Of a stretch of 64,000 bases of DNA, positions 21,766-34,300 are shown in pieces. The stretch covers positions 62,001-126,000 of the forward strand of contig JAKEKT010000026.1 of NCBI GenBank assembly GCA_021495925.1. The letters run 5' to 3'. The translations under genes were made by a program, and so were the position numbers. Positions within the stretch are counted from its first letter, which is position 1; each line of letters begins with the position of its first letter. Source of the DNA: Diplodia intermedia (taxonomy: Eukaryota > Ascomycota > Dothideomycetes > Botryosphaeriales > Botryosphaeriaceae). Under the pieces are notes generated by a model, which was not told the DNA's origin, searched no databases, and was given only the letters and a program-made list of their open reading frames with translations.

Positions 21766-22917
21766 ATGAGCTCCAGTGAGTCCGTACCAATGCTGTCTTG
21801 TCAAGCGCTGACCATCTAATAGACCAGTTTGAGCTTGCGCAACCCCCCACCGACGCAATCTCGTCCCTCACCTTTGCGCATGGCCTCCCGACCCGACTCC
21901 TCGTCTCATCGTGGGATAAGCACGTGTATGTTTACGATACGCACTCGCAACCTGGCGGTGAACTGCTGCAAAAAGTCGAGCACCGTGCGCCTGTGCTAGA
22001 CGCATGCTTTGGCAAGGATGAGAACGAGGCTTTCAGCGCCGGCCTGGACTGGGACGTTAAGAGGTGCGAATACCGCCGGAAAGGCAGAGACGCATAAGAC
22101 TGATTGAATTGAATTGTGCAGGATCAACTTGCAAACGGGAGAGAGCGCGGTGATGAGCTCTCACGAGGCCGGTGTCAAGTCCGTTGTCTACAGCCGTGAG
22201 CATGCTTTGCTAGTATCAGCGTCTTGGGACGCGACACTGCATATCCACTTCCCCTCCGACACTACGCAGCCGCCCACCACAATCAAGCTCCCGAGCAAGC
22301 CTTTCTCCCTCTCCCTCACCGCAACCAAGCTCGTCGTCGCCATGGCGTCGCGCGCCGTGCACATATACGACCTCAAGGCCCTCCAGATGCTCTGCTCCGA
22401 GAATACCGACCCGGAAAACGTCCTCTCACCCGAGCCGTGGCAACGGCGTGAGTCGTCGTTGAAGTTCATGACGCGCGCCGTGGCGTGCATGCCCAACGAC
22501 GCCGGCTACGCCAGCAGCAGCATCGAGGGACGCGTCGCCGTCGAGTGGTTCGACCCAAGCGCCGAAAGCCAGGCACGCAAGTACGCTTTCAAGTGCCATC
22601 GTCAGAACATAGATGGCGTGGACACTGTTTACCCCGTCAACGCCCTCGCGTACCACCCCTCCTTCGGTACGTTTGCCTCTGGTGGTGGTGACGGCGTTGT
22701 GGCGCTGTGGGACGGCATTGCGAAGAGGAGGATAAGGCAGTACCAGCGCTATCCGGCCAGTATCGCCGCTCTTTCCTTCTCGGACGACGGCAAGCATCTT
22801 GCTGTTGGCGTGAGTCCAGGGTTCGAGGATGGCCAAGAAGAAATGCCTGAGGGACCGGTGAAGGTCCTCGTCAGAGAGCTCGGAGAATCCGAGGCGAAGG
22901 GCAAGAGCGCCAAATAG
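21766..22917 (+). CDS. BUB3: WD40 mitotic checkpoint protein BUB3
   Basis: Exons are 21766-21775 (10 nt), 21823-22063 and 22122-22917, giving 348 residues. The first exon codes only MSS plus one base; joining gives MSSNQFELAQPPTDAISSL, the family start. WD40 blades are visible: RLLVSSWDKHVYVYDT, AFSAGLDWDVKRINL, LLVSASWDATLHIH, VVAMASRAVHIYDL, and near the end TFASGGGDGVVALWDG and AALSFSDDGKHLAVG. The insertion with SSLKFMTRAVACMP..GYASSSIEGRVAVEWFD is diagnostic for Bub3/Rae1, and the overall pattern fits Bub3. It binds GLEBS motifs of Bub1 and Mad3/BubR1 at kinetochores. Introns are ordinary (GTGAGT, GTGCGA). Confidence 0.93.
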
Positions 22918-24391
22918 TGGAACAGCAAGCGGAATAAGGAATTTGGAGTCTGGAGTCTGGAGTTGGGCCACGAGGCCGGCGACAACCTCGTCTGGATCAT
23001 GTGGTGTTGGGCTCGAAAGGCCCCTGCAAAAAGCACATGTCGAGAGGCCATAGGAAGATGGGCCTACAATCACTTTCTCAGAATCATCGCATTGCCGCCG
23101 AAGACGGGTAACCCCAATGCTCGCAAATCTCCGCGAAAGCAGACATTTAAGCAGCAGCCAGAGGCTCGCAACGGCAAGTTTACTACTCCCGCGGTGCACC
23201 CTGCCAGTTGAATAACAATTGTCTGTAGTCATGACAAACAAATATCATGAATCCAATGAACCGCACATTTAATTCGTCTCCTAATCATGTATATTCATTC
23301 CCTCCATGACGATTCGACGGATGGGCCTGTAGCACTGCACTAAAAGCAATGCCGTAATAGAGGAGCGTGCGTGCCTTTCCGAAAATGGCACAGAAGTTTC
23401 TCGATCGTGCGAGATGGTATGCATAAATCAGTTCGCGACAAATGACAAAATCTCCGTCCTTGGGTCATGCACCACGCACCGTCGGGTAATTCATGGCACA
23501 TCGCATTGACAGGCATGGGCGTCATCAGCTCTTGTTGATAATGCATTTGTATTATTAATTCCGCTGGTGCAGGGTATGCAGATTGCCGCAACGGTATGGT
23601 AACTGTAGAATGTACTCTCGTTTCTCTCTCGAAACAATGACTGCACACGCTTTGGGTATCTGAAACCAAAACACAACAAATGAGAAACAAACTTTGACAT
23701 GCTTTAGACGGAACAATCAAACCTTCAGAAAAGACCAGATCTGACAGTTTTTGTTTGCCCCTGTGCGCCATAACTAAGTGTTGCACGCCATTGTAGCGGC
23801 CCGTTATGAATGTAACCAACCTTTCTATTCGGGGCTCGTGGCAGGCCAGTAAGGTAGCTGATAGGCTCCGGATGGCTGCTCTTGACTGCCTTGGCTGTTG
23901 GCCTAGTATTCTACTTCGGAAGCTGAAAGCAGCAGGCCCACGTTGCTTCGGCAGTCTGCCTCCATGATCCCAGCTTTCTCCAGGGGGTTTCAAGCGCACC
24001 AGCAATCCCTTTTGCTATTGTAAGAGAAATAAATCTCTCATTCCCTGTTCCAGTCCATGGAGTCCTTGATGCTTGACAGAGGTTTCCAGAAATACTCTGG
24101 CTATGGGGTGGCTGTGACTGGGCATGACCTTAATTACTTGGTCCCAGGAGACGATCCAGAATTAATCTTTCCAGCCATGGTTATTGTTGAATGAATTTTG
24201 CCCGGGACCCAGGACCTTGATCATGATTTCGATGGTGGCGGCATGGGATGCCTTCTTGGACGTTTCCGCCTGGGATTTGGGATATTCTCATGATCCTTCT
24301 CGCCGTGATCTGCAAGGTGTCCACATGCTCGCATGAGTATGCTGCGCTCTTAGTAGAAGGAATCCCCCCCTTTTTTTTCTTCTTGGGGGGT
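22918..24391. other. intergenic 1.5 kb, convergent 3' ends, no gene supported
   Basis: This lies between the BUB3 stop and the stop of the minus-strand membrane protein. The longest frame (23340-24005, minus) has a Cys/His/Arg-scattered composition without hydrophobic periodicity, and I do not accept it. There is a pyrimidine/purine patch at about 24366-24390 (runs of C, T then G). Confidence 0.55.
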
Positions 24392-25627
24392 TCAGAGTAG
24401 CCGCCTCCCTGAATGCCCACTTTCCAATCTTCTGGGCAATCTTAGAGCATCTTCCAAGCTCAAGGGAGCAAAAACATCCTGCTCCTCGTCTCTGTCTGCG
24501 AAGTTGATATCTTCGATCCTTTTCGTCGCTGGGCTCATCCTCCTGGCCTTGTCCTCTTTTGTCGAACCGCCGCCAACGCCCTTCCACCCGCGCGTCCAGC
24601 CGTCAGCCCCATCCAGATTTCCATCCTCCAGCGCAGTGGGGCCGCTGCTCAGCTGCCTTTTCCTAGCCTTGCTGAGGCGGTCAAGCGCAGTCTTGAAGTC
24701 GTCGAGGACGATGGTGTCGGTCAAGCACTTGAAGACGAAGGCGAGCTTCCAGAAGGGGTTGATGCCGTCGGGCAAAGCGTGCGCATTGAAGACGCGGGTG
24801 ACGGCGAGGATGTCGATGACAATAAAGATGATGGAGAGGAGCATGGAGGCGAGCAGCACGCCGAAGCGGGGCGAGATGCGCACAATGTGCCAAATGGACA
24901 GGTCGTAACGCGTGTGGATATTGTAGATCAGGTTGATTGTCGTGAAGATCCACCACGGGTCGCTGCATCATAACGTCATAGTCAGCCGGTTTCGTTTACT
25001 TTACATCATTCTTAGTCTTTGACCTACCGGAACAAGGCTTCCCACGGGCGGGTCTTGAGGAAAATCTTGTTGATGTTGTTGAAGAAGGCGAAGTTTGCGT
25101 AGATTTCGAGGACCCAATAACCAAAGCCCAGCACCACGGTGGTGATGTAGAAAAGGGAGACTTTGCGGGACAGGAACGGCTTGTTCTTCAGCCAGGCGAT
25201 GACGTTGTGTAGGCACCAGGAAGCGTTTAGGAAGATTGCAGTGGACGAGAGATACCAGCCGTAGTAGGGCTCGTGGGCGAAGATGAAGGTACCGTGAAAC
25301 ATGCCCATTATAAGCTGGCGGCGACGACAGTGTTAGCGATGCTGCGTGCTTGCCGCATCGGGAAGGGCGAGGCGACGCGCATACCTCGATGAGGATGAGC
25401 CTGTGAAGGAATACACCGCGGCGCATGTTGGCGATGGTGATGCAGGTCATGATAACCAGACTACCGACCCTACGGAAAGCGTCAGTCGCGTGGCTGCGCA
25501 TTCGGAAGGTGCCTTCGTACATGAAGCCCTGGGCCCACGCTTCAAGGACCAGTCCGTCGGGATTCGTTGGTCGCCCCACCATTGGCTCATCAGCAGCGCG
25601 GGGAGCGAGTAGAGCGGCAGGAGCCAT
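24392..25627 (-). CDS. multi-pass membrane protein, unknown function (fungal)
   Basis: Three exons, 25385-25627, 25028-25314 and 24392-24962, give 366 residues. The ATG at 25627 is in a strong context (CACCATGG). At least six hydrophobic segments are visible: VGSLVIMTCITIANM, LILIELIMGMFHGTFIF, YYGWYLSSTAIFLNASWCL, VSLFYITTVVLGFGYWVLEIY, PWWIFTTINLIYNIHTRY and VLLASMLLSIIFIVIDILAV. A cytosolic Lys/Arg/Glu-rich tail ends in SLEDALRLPRRLESG. Aromatic residues are frequent at membrane borders. I do not recognise a characterised family and no substrate is implied. Intron joins are clean (GTATGC/GCCAG; GTAGGT/TGCAG). Confidence 0.85.
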
Positions 25628-28076
25628 GGTGTAGAAGGAGGCAGAGGGCGGCTTGTGGCTACATGGTCAGCATTGAGGGGGAGGGAGATGAGGAGTAGCA
25701 CAGGTAGCTGAGAGGCGCGGAAGGAGCTGAGGGTGATTGTGAGCAGCCGAGGGCGGAGAAATGCTCCCCACGTCAGCCGGAGCAGGCACCCCAACGGCAA
25801 CGGAAAGCAGAAGTAGGTACGGGGGGCGCAGACCAGGTTGGCGGGAAGGTTGGACGGTCGTTGAACGCATAGGAGCAGGGCCGGGCCAACCAGCCTCTCC
25901 TCCGCAGTACCTCCACCCACATCAAACGCACGAATGAGCGGCCCTGAGGCTTGCGATGGCGGGCTGGACAACCGCAGAGCTAACTAGCAGACGCCCCAAC
26001 ACCGCCAGCGCCAGCGCCAGCGCCCAGCGCCCAGCGCAACATGTAACATCGTCGGCGGCAGCTGGTCTCGCTGCCTCCGGGGTCGCACTGCTGGCAGCTA
26101 GAGGGTCAAGCCGGGCAGTGGTGCAGGCCCTAGAGGAGCGAGCGCGGCGAGGAAGAAGCCGCCGGCTGTAATAATAGCCATGAGTGGTAGGCTGATCGTT
26201 TGAGGACTGCCGGGCCAAGCCACCAGAACGCGAGTGCGAGGTTGACGCAATGCGAATTTGAGAAACAAGGCGCCACGCCATTCCCCTCGTCTGCTGAAGA
26301 TTCGCCCATACTCGGCCCTTCGCTTCGTCTGTTGATGTGGCGTCCACTGCGCCCTCGCCGGGTAGCCTAATCCTGAGGGCATCCCGGTACACATGCAGCG
26401 CAGATCGTGGGCCCCCTCACGTGGATGACAGTCGGGGCGGGCGGCGTGCGCTACGGCAGGTTCCACAGACGGTTCGCTGTAGAGGTCGGTGCCTAGCCAT
26501 GTCGCTCGCTTGGGGAAGAAATGTCGACTGCGGACCGGGGTGGGACGCAGGTGCTGATGCTTTTGCGGGGTAGTTGGTGTCGGTGCTCAGGCGTCGAACA
26601 CCTGGCGGCTGCCTCAGCCACCGCAACGGGCTACGGAGCGCATTGCTCGAACGATGGGAGCATATGCCTCGAGGTGGAATGCTGTGCGGACAATGGGAGG
26701 CGTGGTGTTGCGCAGCAGTCGGCCGAGGCTCCGGCAGGAGCACAGGCAAGATTCGAGCAACAGGGACACATGGCTGAGCGGATCACTTCCGGCGAGCCTC
26801 CGGCTTCTTTTTCGGCTAGATTAGTCACTTGTGCTTTACACATGGTAGGTGGTAGCTGGGAGGGACCGAGAAGCAACCTATGCGGCTGAATTCTCGGCTC
26901 CGTTGTTGGATGTTTGCCCCGCACTTGTGTCTCAGCCTCTCCGGCCAGCTTGCACATGGTTCCGCCCTGCTGTCTCGCGGAGCACTGCTACCACCTTGGC
27001 GCATCTGCAATGGGAAACGCAGGACGGATGCAGACAGACTTGTGTTCAGCCGATATCCATCAAATGAAGCAATCTAAAAACCAATAAACAGGCCTGGGCT
27101 AGGTGACCCGGAGATGGGATGAAGATGTCAACGGCTGTCTTGCCTTGCAAACACATCCATGCTGTCTGGGTCTCACGCTGGCCGCTATACATGTCGCAAC
27201 CGGCCCGGCGAATAGACGTCCAAGGACCAACCCTGCGCGCATCAGTCTACGCAGAGCGTTTTGAGCTTTGCAGATGGCGCAGAGAACGTCGTGGAAGCCG
27301 GCAACCGGGGCCGGGTTCGAGGTCGCAGCGATTAGCAATCGAGGGCGTGGTCAATTGGCGACGGCAGACGGGTTTGAAGGCCCCACCGCCGCCATATCTT
27401 CACCGCGATGCTGCCGGCGATCAGGCAGCTTGCGCGACACCGTGTGCAGCAACTGGGTGCGATGTTGCCAAGGCCATGGTTGTAGGACGGGCGTGAGCGA
27501 GGGCGCCAGTCGAGCTGGTGCAAAGGGGCGCTCGGCGGACGTCATGCTGGCGTGCCGGATTCTGGACATTGTCAGTTACGAACGCAGGGCCAGGATTGCA
27601 GCGGTGCAGGAATGTGGCCGCTCGTGGAGCAGGAGCGCCATAAGAGCGCTCGTTGCCGCATCCGAGCCCGTGTCACCGCGCCGCGCCCGGCCAACCACGA
27701 CCCGCCGTGTCTGCCCTCCAGCTCCACCCGGCCTCCGACGTCGAATCTCCACCACAGCGCCCTACCGCAGCGGCCAGTCTGAAACGCTGGACAGGCCCAG
27801 GCTAAAACACCTCCACTGCCATTGATAACAACCCTCCGCCGCTCCCGCTTGCTGCTATTCCTGTCCGCGCCCGGCCTGCCCAAAAGGGAGCTGTCAGCTA
27901 CCTCCCCGTCCCGCCATACACCACCGCACGCCCGCGCACCCTCCACTGCTCCGTCGACCCGAGCTCTCCGCTCACCACCCGACGTCCTGCTACCTGCGCC
28001 ACACTCCCACCCTCACCCCAACCTCGGCTCGAGCATCACCACGACGCGCGCTCATACCGTCACGCCACCAACCATT
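25628..28076. other. intergenic 2.4 kb between divergent genes, no gene supported
   Basis: This holds the promoters of the membrane protein (-) and the glutaredoxin (+). Most of it is GC-rich, with open frames on both strands that are mutual shadows. A short imperfect hexamer repeat (GCCAGC units) lies at about 26,004-26,037. From 27,830 the sequence becomes C-rich, as a 5' leader of the glutaredoxin gene would be. Confidence 0.5.
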
Positions 28077-29147
28077 ATGCCGACCATGCGCTCGCAGCGC
28101 CGCATGAAGTTATTCGCCATAGCAGTGCTCCTCATCGTCCTCACTACCCTCTACCTGACCTCCGCCGCCCGACAGACCCGCGAGTCGGCTTTCTACACAC
28201 GCACCAAGAGCGCTATCAGCGAGCGCGAGCGCACCGCCAATGCTGCCGCTGAGCCCAATCTTGCCACCGACGACGACGTCAGCAAGCGCCTGAAGGCTGC
28301 AGAAGACAAGGCGAAGAAGAGCGCCAATAACAAGGGCAACCGCATCCAGGAAGTCGTTGCCGCCGGAGACGCCGAGAAGGAGAAGGACAGGGTCAGCGGC
28401 AAGACGAGCCAGCAGAACGCCAGGGTCGAGAAGGAAACAAAGGCCGGCGAGCATGATGAGGTCACCGGCGAGAAGAGCGTCGCTGGCCGCGTCATCATGA
28501 AGGACAGCAGCAAGGCGGCTGACAGCGTTGACGGCGTCGCCAAGGTGGGCAACGTCGGCGATAGCGTCAAGGCCGCCGCCTCGTCCAAGGCCACCAGCGG
28601 CTCTGACGCCGACGACGAGACGCAGGAGGAGCATGAGGCCGAGCTCGAGATCAACGCCATCCTCAAGAAAAGTCCAAGTAAGCTATTGCCCATTCCCGTT
28701 GGTGGCGCGCACGCATCAAAGCGTGCAGCTGCCGTACAACCCGCTGCCGCCGTCCATGTCTAACAGTGGCTTCGCCTCGCTCTAGTCATCATCTTCTCCA
28801 AGTCGTACTGCCCATTCTCCGCAAAGGCCAAGAAGATTCTGCTCGAGGACTACTCCATAATTCCGGCGCCATATGTCGTCGAACTTGACCAGCACCCGCT
28901 CGGCTCGGCAATTCAAGCCCAGCTAAAGAAGTCCACTAACCGCTCGACCGTCCCTAATGTGCTCATCAATGGCAGGAGCATTGGTGGCGGCGACGATATC
29001 GAGACCCTGCACCTCAATGGCAAGATTGAAGAAACGGTCCGCAGCATGGGCGGCAAACGCATAACTGAGGCGAAGCCGGCCGCTGAGGCTACCGCGAAGA
29101 AAAGCGGGCTCAAAAAGAGAAGAGCCAAGCGCACTCTGGTTGCTTGA
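28077..29147 (+). CDS. membrane-anchored monothiol glutaredoxin (Grx6/Grx7 type)
   Basis: Two exons, 28077-28677 and 28786-29147, give 320 residues. Residues 1-30 are a short basic start plus one hydrophobic segment (LFAIAVLLIVLTTLYLTSA), a signal-anchor for the secretory pathway. Residues 30-195 form a long Lys/Glu/Ala-rich, low-complexity linker. After the intron comes the glutaredoxin domain: IIIFSKSYCPFSAKAKK with a single active-site cysteine (CPFS, residues 209-212), RSTVPNVLINGRSIGGGDDI with the cis-proline loop, and a basic tail (KKSGLKKRRAKR). Yeast Grx6 and Grx7 are Golgi/ER lumenal monothiol enzymes with the same plan. An upstream in-frame start at 27822 exists but would put the anchor internally, so I chose MPTMRSQRR. 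Confidence 0.9.
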
Positions 29148-30359
29148 ATTCATCCCATCGATTCTCAATATTGAACCTCCTTATAATCTAGTCTGTCGGA
29201 TCTTTTTCTTCGGCCAAACAGCCATCACGCCCGATGGATAGCTCTGCCCTCCACAGCCTTCCATTGGACACACTGCATAGAGAATGCTGGAGCAATATCT
29301 TTAGCACTCTGCGAGGCAGCCCAGCCCTTACGCCCACATATCACGCCTTACTGAATGTCGGCCTATTTCAATTATGTACACCTGGCTTGTTCGGACCGAA
29401 CACATGCCTTTTCCTTCATTGTTTGTTGCAGCTCTTCACATACCACGGCAAAGGGCAAAGAGCAGGATGACGGGGTCGGCGTTCGTTACGATTGATCAAC
29501 ATCACATTAAGAGGATTTTCATTGAATTTTTCTTGTTTTGCTTTGGCCCTGGATGATGGCTTCTGGATCTGAAACGCACAAGTAATTTGGATCGCTGGAC
29601 AGGCTTCTGGAGTAAGAAGGAAAGGGTTGGGGTGGCGTGGTAATGGTATGGCATGGAATTGGCAAAGCCAGGCATCAAAAAAATGACCACGGGAAACTGG
29701 GAACAGGAGTGGCGGTGGATTTAATGATACCCTGTACATACGTACAGCTGAAGGAACAATGATAAACCTAATCGTCAACGAACAGATCTACAGAACCGTC
29801 CGACTCGTTCGTGACTCTCCATTTCGTGACTCTTTATCGGAAAGTCTTTGACGTACGCGGATGAACCGCTACTATCACAAGATAGAATGCAATGATATGT
29901 GAAATAGGCACCCTGAGTGCCTTGGCTGCTTGCCTGACCAATCGATCTGCCGCTACTAATCCCCGTCTCAGCTTACCCTTCTCCCAAGTGCAAAAGGCGC
30001 CCTGTGCACATTCTCCGCACTCTGCCCTATCAGCACAGCCCACCCCCCAGTCTTGAAACACCGCGGGCGGTAGGCCACGCAACGAGCCCAGCCGGTTTCC
30101 CTATCACAGCCGACTGTTTCGTCTCACCATAGTAATCGTCTCCACAGCTCCCATTTTCGAGCATCAGCGGGCAGTCCCTACCAAATTGGACTAGCGAGAA
30201 GGATGATGATTTGCAGTAGAGTAGGTCCGCAGATAAGGCATACCATCGTCAAAGTCAGCTAAAAGGTAGCCGAGAACCCAAAAAAGGATGATCTTTTCGA
30301 ATAAGCACATCCGAGCGAGGGAGAGCAAAAGCACGAGAGGCAATACCTACCCACAGCTT

Positions 30360-30380
30360 GGGGGGTGGGGGGTGGGGGGG
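30360..30380 (+). repeat. G-run block, possible G-quadruplex
   Basis: Three runs of six, six and seven G are separated by single T residues, followed by T and seven A. Long G runs with 1-nt loops are favourable for quadruplex structures. It lies between convergent genes. Confidence 0.6.
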
Positions 30381-30556
30381 TAAAAAAAGACCTATCTTTC
30401 TCTCACACTCCTCAGCCCACGCGCGTCAACGCGTCCCTCCAATCTCACCTCTTCTAATCCAGACGCCGCCGTCGTCGTCATTACCATCATCCTAACCATC
30501 ATTGGCGAAGTTCGTCAGCCCCCGACCACGGGCGATCCGCGAAAATCAGAACGTCT

Positions 30557-30604
30557 CATATATGCATGCACGCGCGCACGCACGCACGCATGCACACGTG
30601 CATG
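30557..30604. repeat. alternating purine/pyrimidine tract, possible Z-DNA
   Basis: Forty-eight bases alternate strictly between pyrimidine and purine, beginning CATATATGCATGCACG and continuing in CA/CG/TG steps to CGTGCATG. Most steps are CG, CA or TG, the classes that favour left-handed DNA under torsion. Confidence 0.6.
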
Positions 30605-31331
30605 GTGACCAGTCAAAGGCTCCCGTCGGCGGTGAGACGACTCGAATGAAGAAAGCCACTCGACCACCACGCGCGTCCCCCTGGAGTTTCTGAGCTCCTG
30701 GGTGGCTATGTGTGGGAATCGATCAGCCGATCTCCCCCGACGTTCGTGTGCGCTTATGAGTCTGTATAGTGGACACATGGGTGCGGCCAGTGGGTGTTTC
30801 GAGATACGTAGTGAAAAGGAGAAGGAAAAAGAGGAATCGCTTGCCCGGCAATTGCAAGGGCTGGTGTAATGATCCTTCCCCGCCTATTTACTTACTACCC
30901 TTTATTGTTTTCTTCTCGAGAAAGGACCCATGAAATTCGTAGACTCCACGAAGAACGATGACGGCAAGGATGAGAGCCATATCCTCCCTGAAGGCTTGTG
31001 ATGTCACAATGGAGTGCCCTTGTATTTGCTTGGTATCATCCCATAAAACAACACATGTTTCCTTCCTGCCTCCCGATTTCCCTTCAACTCCGAGGTCCTA
31101 GAGTAAGTATTAAAGAGAAACAGAACTACAATGAGAAGGAAATTCAAGACGATTCTCTACCTTGTGTCGCTTCTCATTCCCCGCCAATACCCCAAGCTCA
31201 GAATACGCCAAATAGTTTCATAAACCGATGAACCCGATCCTTTTGCCCTACCAAACCCGCTTCCAAATCGGTTTGTAATTGCCCGGCCCCGACCAAGGAA
31301 CGCGTAACAAGAAAGGAGGAGAAGGAACACA

Positions 31332-34300
31332 TTATTGATACCACTCATCCTCATTATACAGATTCATCGCCCCATACCCGCCATTCATTACCGCGCCACC
31401 AATCCCATTCACTCCATTCACCGCACCGCCGTTTGCAGTATACGATGTTTGTGCCACGTTCTCCGCTGCTACCGCCGATGAAACTGGCAGTTGTTGCTGT
31501 TGCAGCTGATGGCCCGCGCCATTAGTAGCGCTGGCAGTAGCGATCGGGCTTCGATTCAAATACGCCATCTCCTCGGCGCTCATGCCCCAGTTGTCGAAGC
31601 CGACTGCCAGTTGGCTTTGGTCGCGCAACCACCAATTGTCCTGGCTTTCGCGCAGCAGTGCGTCCACGCCTCCAAACAGATCCGACGGCGAACCACCCAG
31701 CGAGACGTTCGTGGAGCCCGCCGTATTGACGGGAGTGCTTGGGTTGGTAGATTGCTGCTGCGGAGCTTGTCGGTGGATCCGCGGGTACTGTATGTCCGCA
31801 GCTGTTTGTGGTGGCCCGGTGTGCGAACGGTTGTCGGATCCGCGGCGGGCGATCGTCGCAGCAGCGTAGCTGGCGGCGTTCGCGGGGATGGTGGATGTTG
31901 TGCTGGTGGGAAGGGCGGTGGTGTAGCCGTATGTTTGAATGAGAGGAGGGAGAGACCCTGGTGGGGGTTGCGCCGCGTGCGGTAGCGCAGCCGCGCCTTT
32001 CGGGGAGAGAGTGTCGCCATGATACGTGCCAAACTTCGCATCGGTGCGGGCCAAGACGGTAGCGGCTTCTTCGGGGAGCTCTACGCGCCATTTGCGGGCC
32101 AAGATGGAGAGGATGCTTAGTGTGCGGCGGGCACAAAGCCAGCCCTCGGCGATTTCTTCCAAATGCTTGACGCCGTGGATGATGTCCCTGCGAGCATTTT
32201 TATCGGGCAGGTTCAGGAGGTGGATGGTGCAAGCAGAATGAGCAATGTAGACGGCAACGTTGCATATTTGTCGTAAGCCATGCGATCGTTTGTACAGCCT
32301 CAAGAGCTTTGATACTGATTGGGCTGCTTGAGTACACAGCTTCCGCGGAGAAACGTTAGGTGGTAATGGCGAGGTTGTCTGGTTATATTTGAGGAAAGGC
32401 CGGAAGAGATGGATGTAGAGGAGCTGGAAGAACATGCTGGGCTCAGAGTTAGCCTTCAGGTCAATAGAGATATTGTCGAGTTGAACAGCCCGGGCAACAG
32501 AACACGATGTGCTGTACCCCACATGGAGTCGAGACACTCAACCACAGCAATATAAGTTGGGATGCCCCGTCCTCATTGGACGACCTCCGTGTCTGCGATG
32601 GTGGCGTCCTACGCACAACCCTCGTACTTGGGGGCACTTACTGCATAACAAGCATGGACGGCAAACCACCCTCGCGCGGCTCAAACTCTTTGGGGAGGTC
32701 TCTCCTCCAAGCCTCCAGTCGCTGGTGGAGCTCACTCAATTTCTTGAGTTCCAGCTGTTTCCCCTTTGACTTGTCCATGTCGATGGGGTTGTAAAAGGAG
32801 TTCATGAGATCATTGCTGATCTCACACAGCTGAGAGATCTGCCAAGCGACTGCGCGCGTCCGCGCAGGCTGGGCATTGGCCTGACTGAAACCAGAATCGC
32901 TATATGCACACCACGTTTCGGCGTCTTCGTTTGGAAACACTTCGAACCTTGGAACAGTGATGATATTGGTAGGAAGTTGGGGCAGGCGTCCAAGATAGTT
33001 TGACCAACACCTGGATTTCGTCAGTCGGAGATTCTCGAACCCGCCAGGACGAATTGTCACACTGAGGGCGTGCGTCAAGACACATCTGAAACTCACTTGT
33101 CAAAGAGGAAGCACCCCCAGAATGTGATGCGGCGTGCATCTTCCTCATCCTCGTCCAAGGCGCCTTGACCCGACGAGAGGCCACCAGAATCAAGGTTCAG
33201 GCCCAGGTCGCAGGCCATCCGGAAACTCATGCCACTGTAAACCCAGCCTTTCGCTTCACGCCCACAGCCAGCTTCACGTACTGACATGAGCGCCAGAGCT
33301 TGGACGGTGGCCATCCTCGGCTTCTCATGCTCATCGTTCTCCATTATCAAGCGCTTGGCCTCCTTGAAGAAGTGGTCACCGGCAGTGGTCGAGTCCTCGC
33401 GGTTGGCGCGGGCGCCCGGCAGTGAAGTGAAGTGGCAACCCAGAGCCAGCATTGCGTTGACCAGCAGACGGGTGCAGTATTTCCTGCCGTTCTCGCCCGG
33501 TGGATTCCCAAGCAGGAAGTCGCGGTAGAACAAATTCTTGGGTAGGGTTGTGAAGAAGGCGTAGTGCCAGACAAAATACATGTTGATCAGGTGGGTGATC
33601 AACTCCGGATCCTTGGTCACGCTGGTCCAGGACGTGATGGGGTCCTCCAACTGGGCATACTGATCTTGCTGGGCGACGGCCATGAAGTCGTCGTCGCCGT
33701 CAACACCCTGGCCCAGGTGGATCAAGTTGGAGGTGCCTCCGATGTAGCGCTGCGAGCCGTCTTCGAGCCGCAGCTGACCCATCTTGCCCGACAGCTGCGT
33801 TTCGAAGGTGGGGGCGCCCTGAGGCGGCTGGTCCGAGAAAGTCGGGATCTCGTCTGAATCGTCATCCATGCCCTGCTCTTTGAGGAGGATCTGCTCGGCG
33901 ACAGCGTCAAGGCTCTCGCAGGTGCGTATTTGGCTGACCAGGCCGGGGACGTCATCTTCTGGCCAATTGAGGATGGCGTGGATCAGGGTCTCGAGAGTGG
34001 AGTTCTTGGTCTTCAGCTGGTCGATGTCCTTCTTGTAGACGCCCTTGCGGCGGTGGTCGGAGCCGGGGTCGTAGACGCACTCGGTGTTGTAGACGGAGGC
34101 GCAGGCGGCGCAGGCGGGGGTGTTGCCGTCGCACTGGAGAAAACAGAGGCGCGGTCAGCGGGGAGCTCTGGTGGGGGGAGGCGAGGTGGATGGCTTGCTT
34201 TTGACTTGCGGCGACGACATGCAATGCAGGCGGTGCTCACGCAGCGGCGCTTGGCCTGGTCGTCCTGGGCGTCCTTGCGCTTGTTCCTGGCGCGGGCCTT

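Larger units (their letters stand above)
29148..31331. other. intergenic 2.2 kb, convergent 3' ends, with unusual simple sequence
   Basis: No protein gene is supported here. It contains a G-rich block (30360-30380) and a 48-bp alternating purine/pyrimidine tract (30557-30604), listed separately. The rest is AT-neutral sequence with many stops. Confidence 0.55.

Noticed and set aside
23340..24005. 221-residue minus-strand frame in the gap after BUB3
   Set aside because: Scattered Cys/His/Arg, no conserved motif, poor start context and no splice structure.
27300..27325. tRNA B-box-like GGTTCGAGGTC
   Set aside because: No matching A box, cloverleaf or terminator T-run at the right distances.
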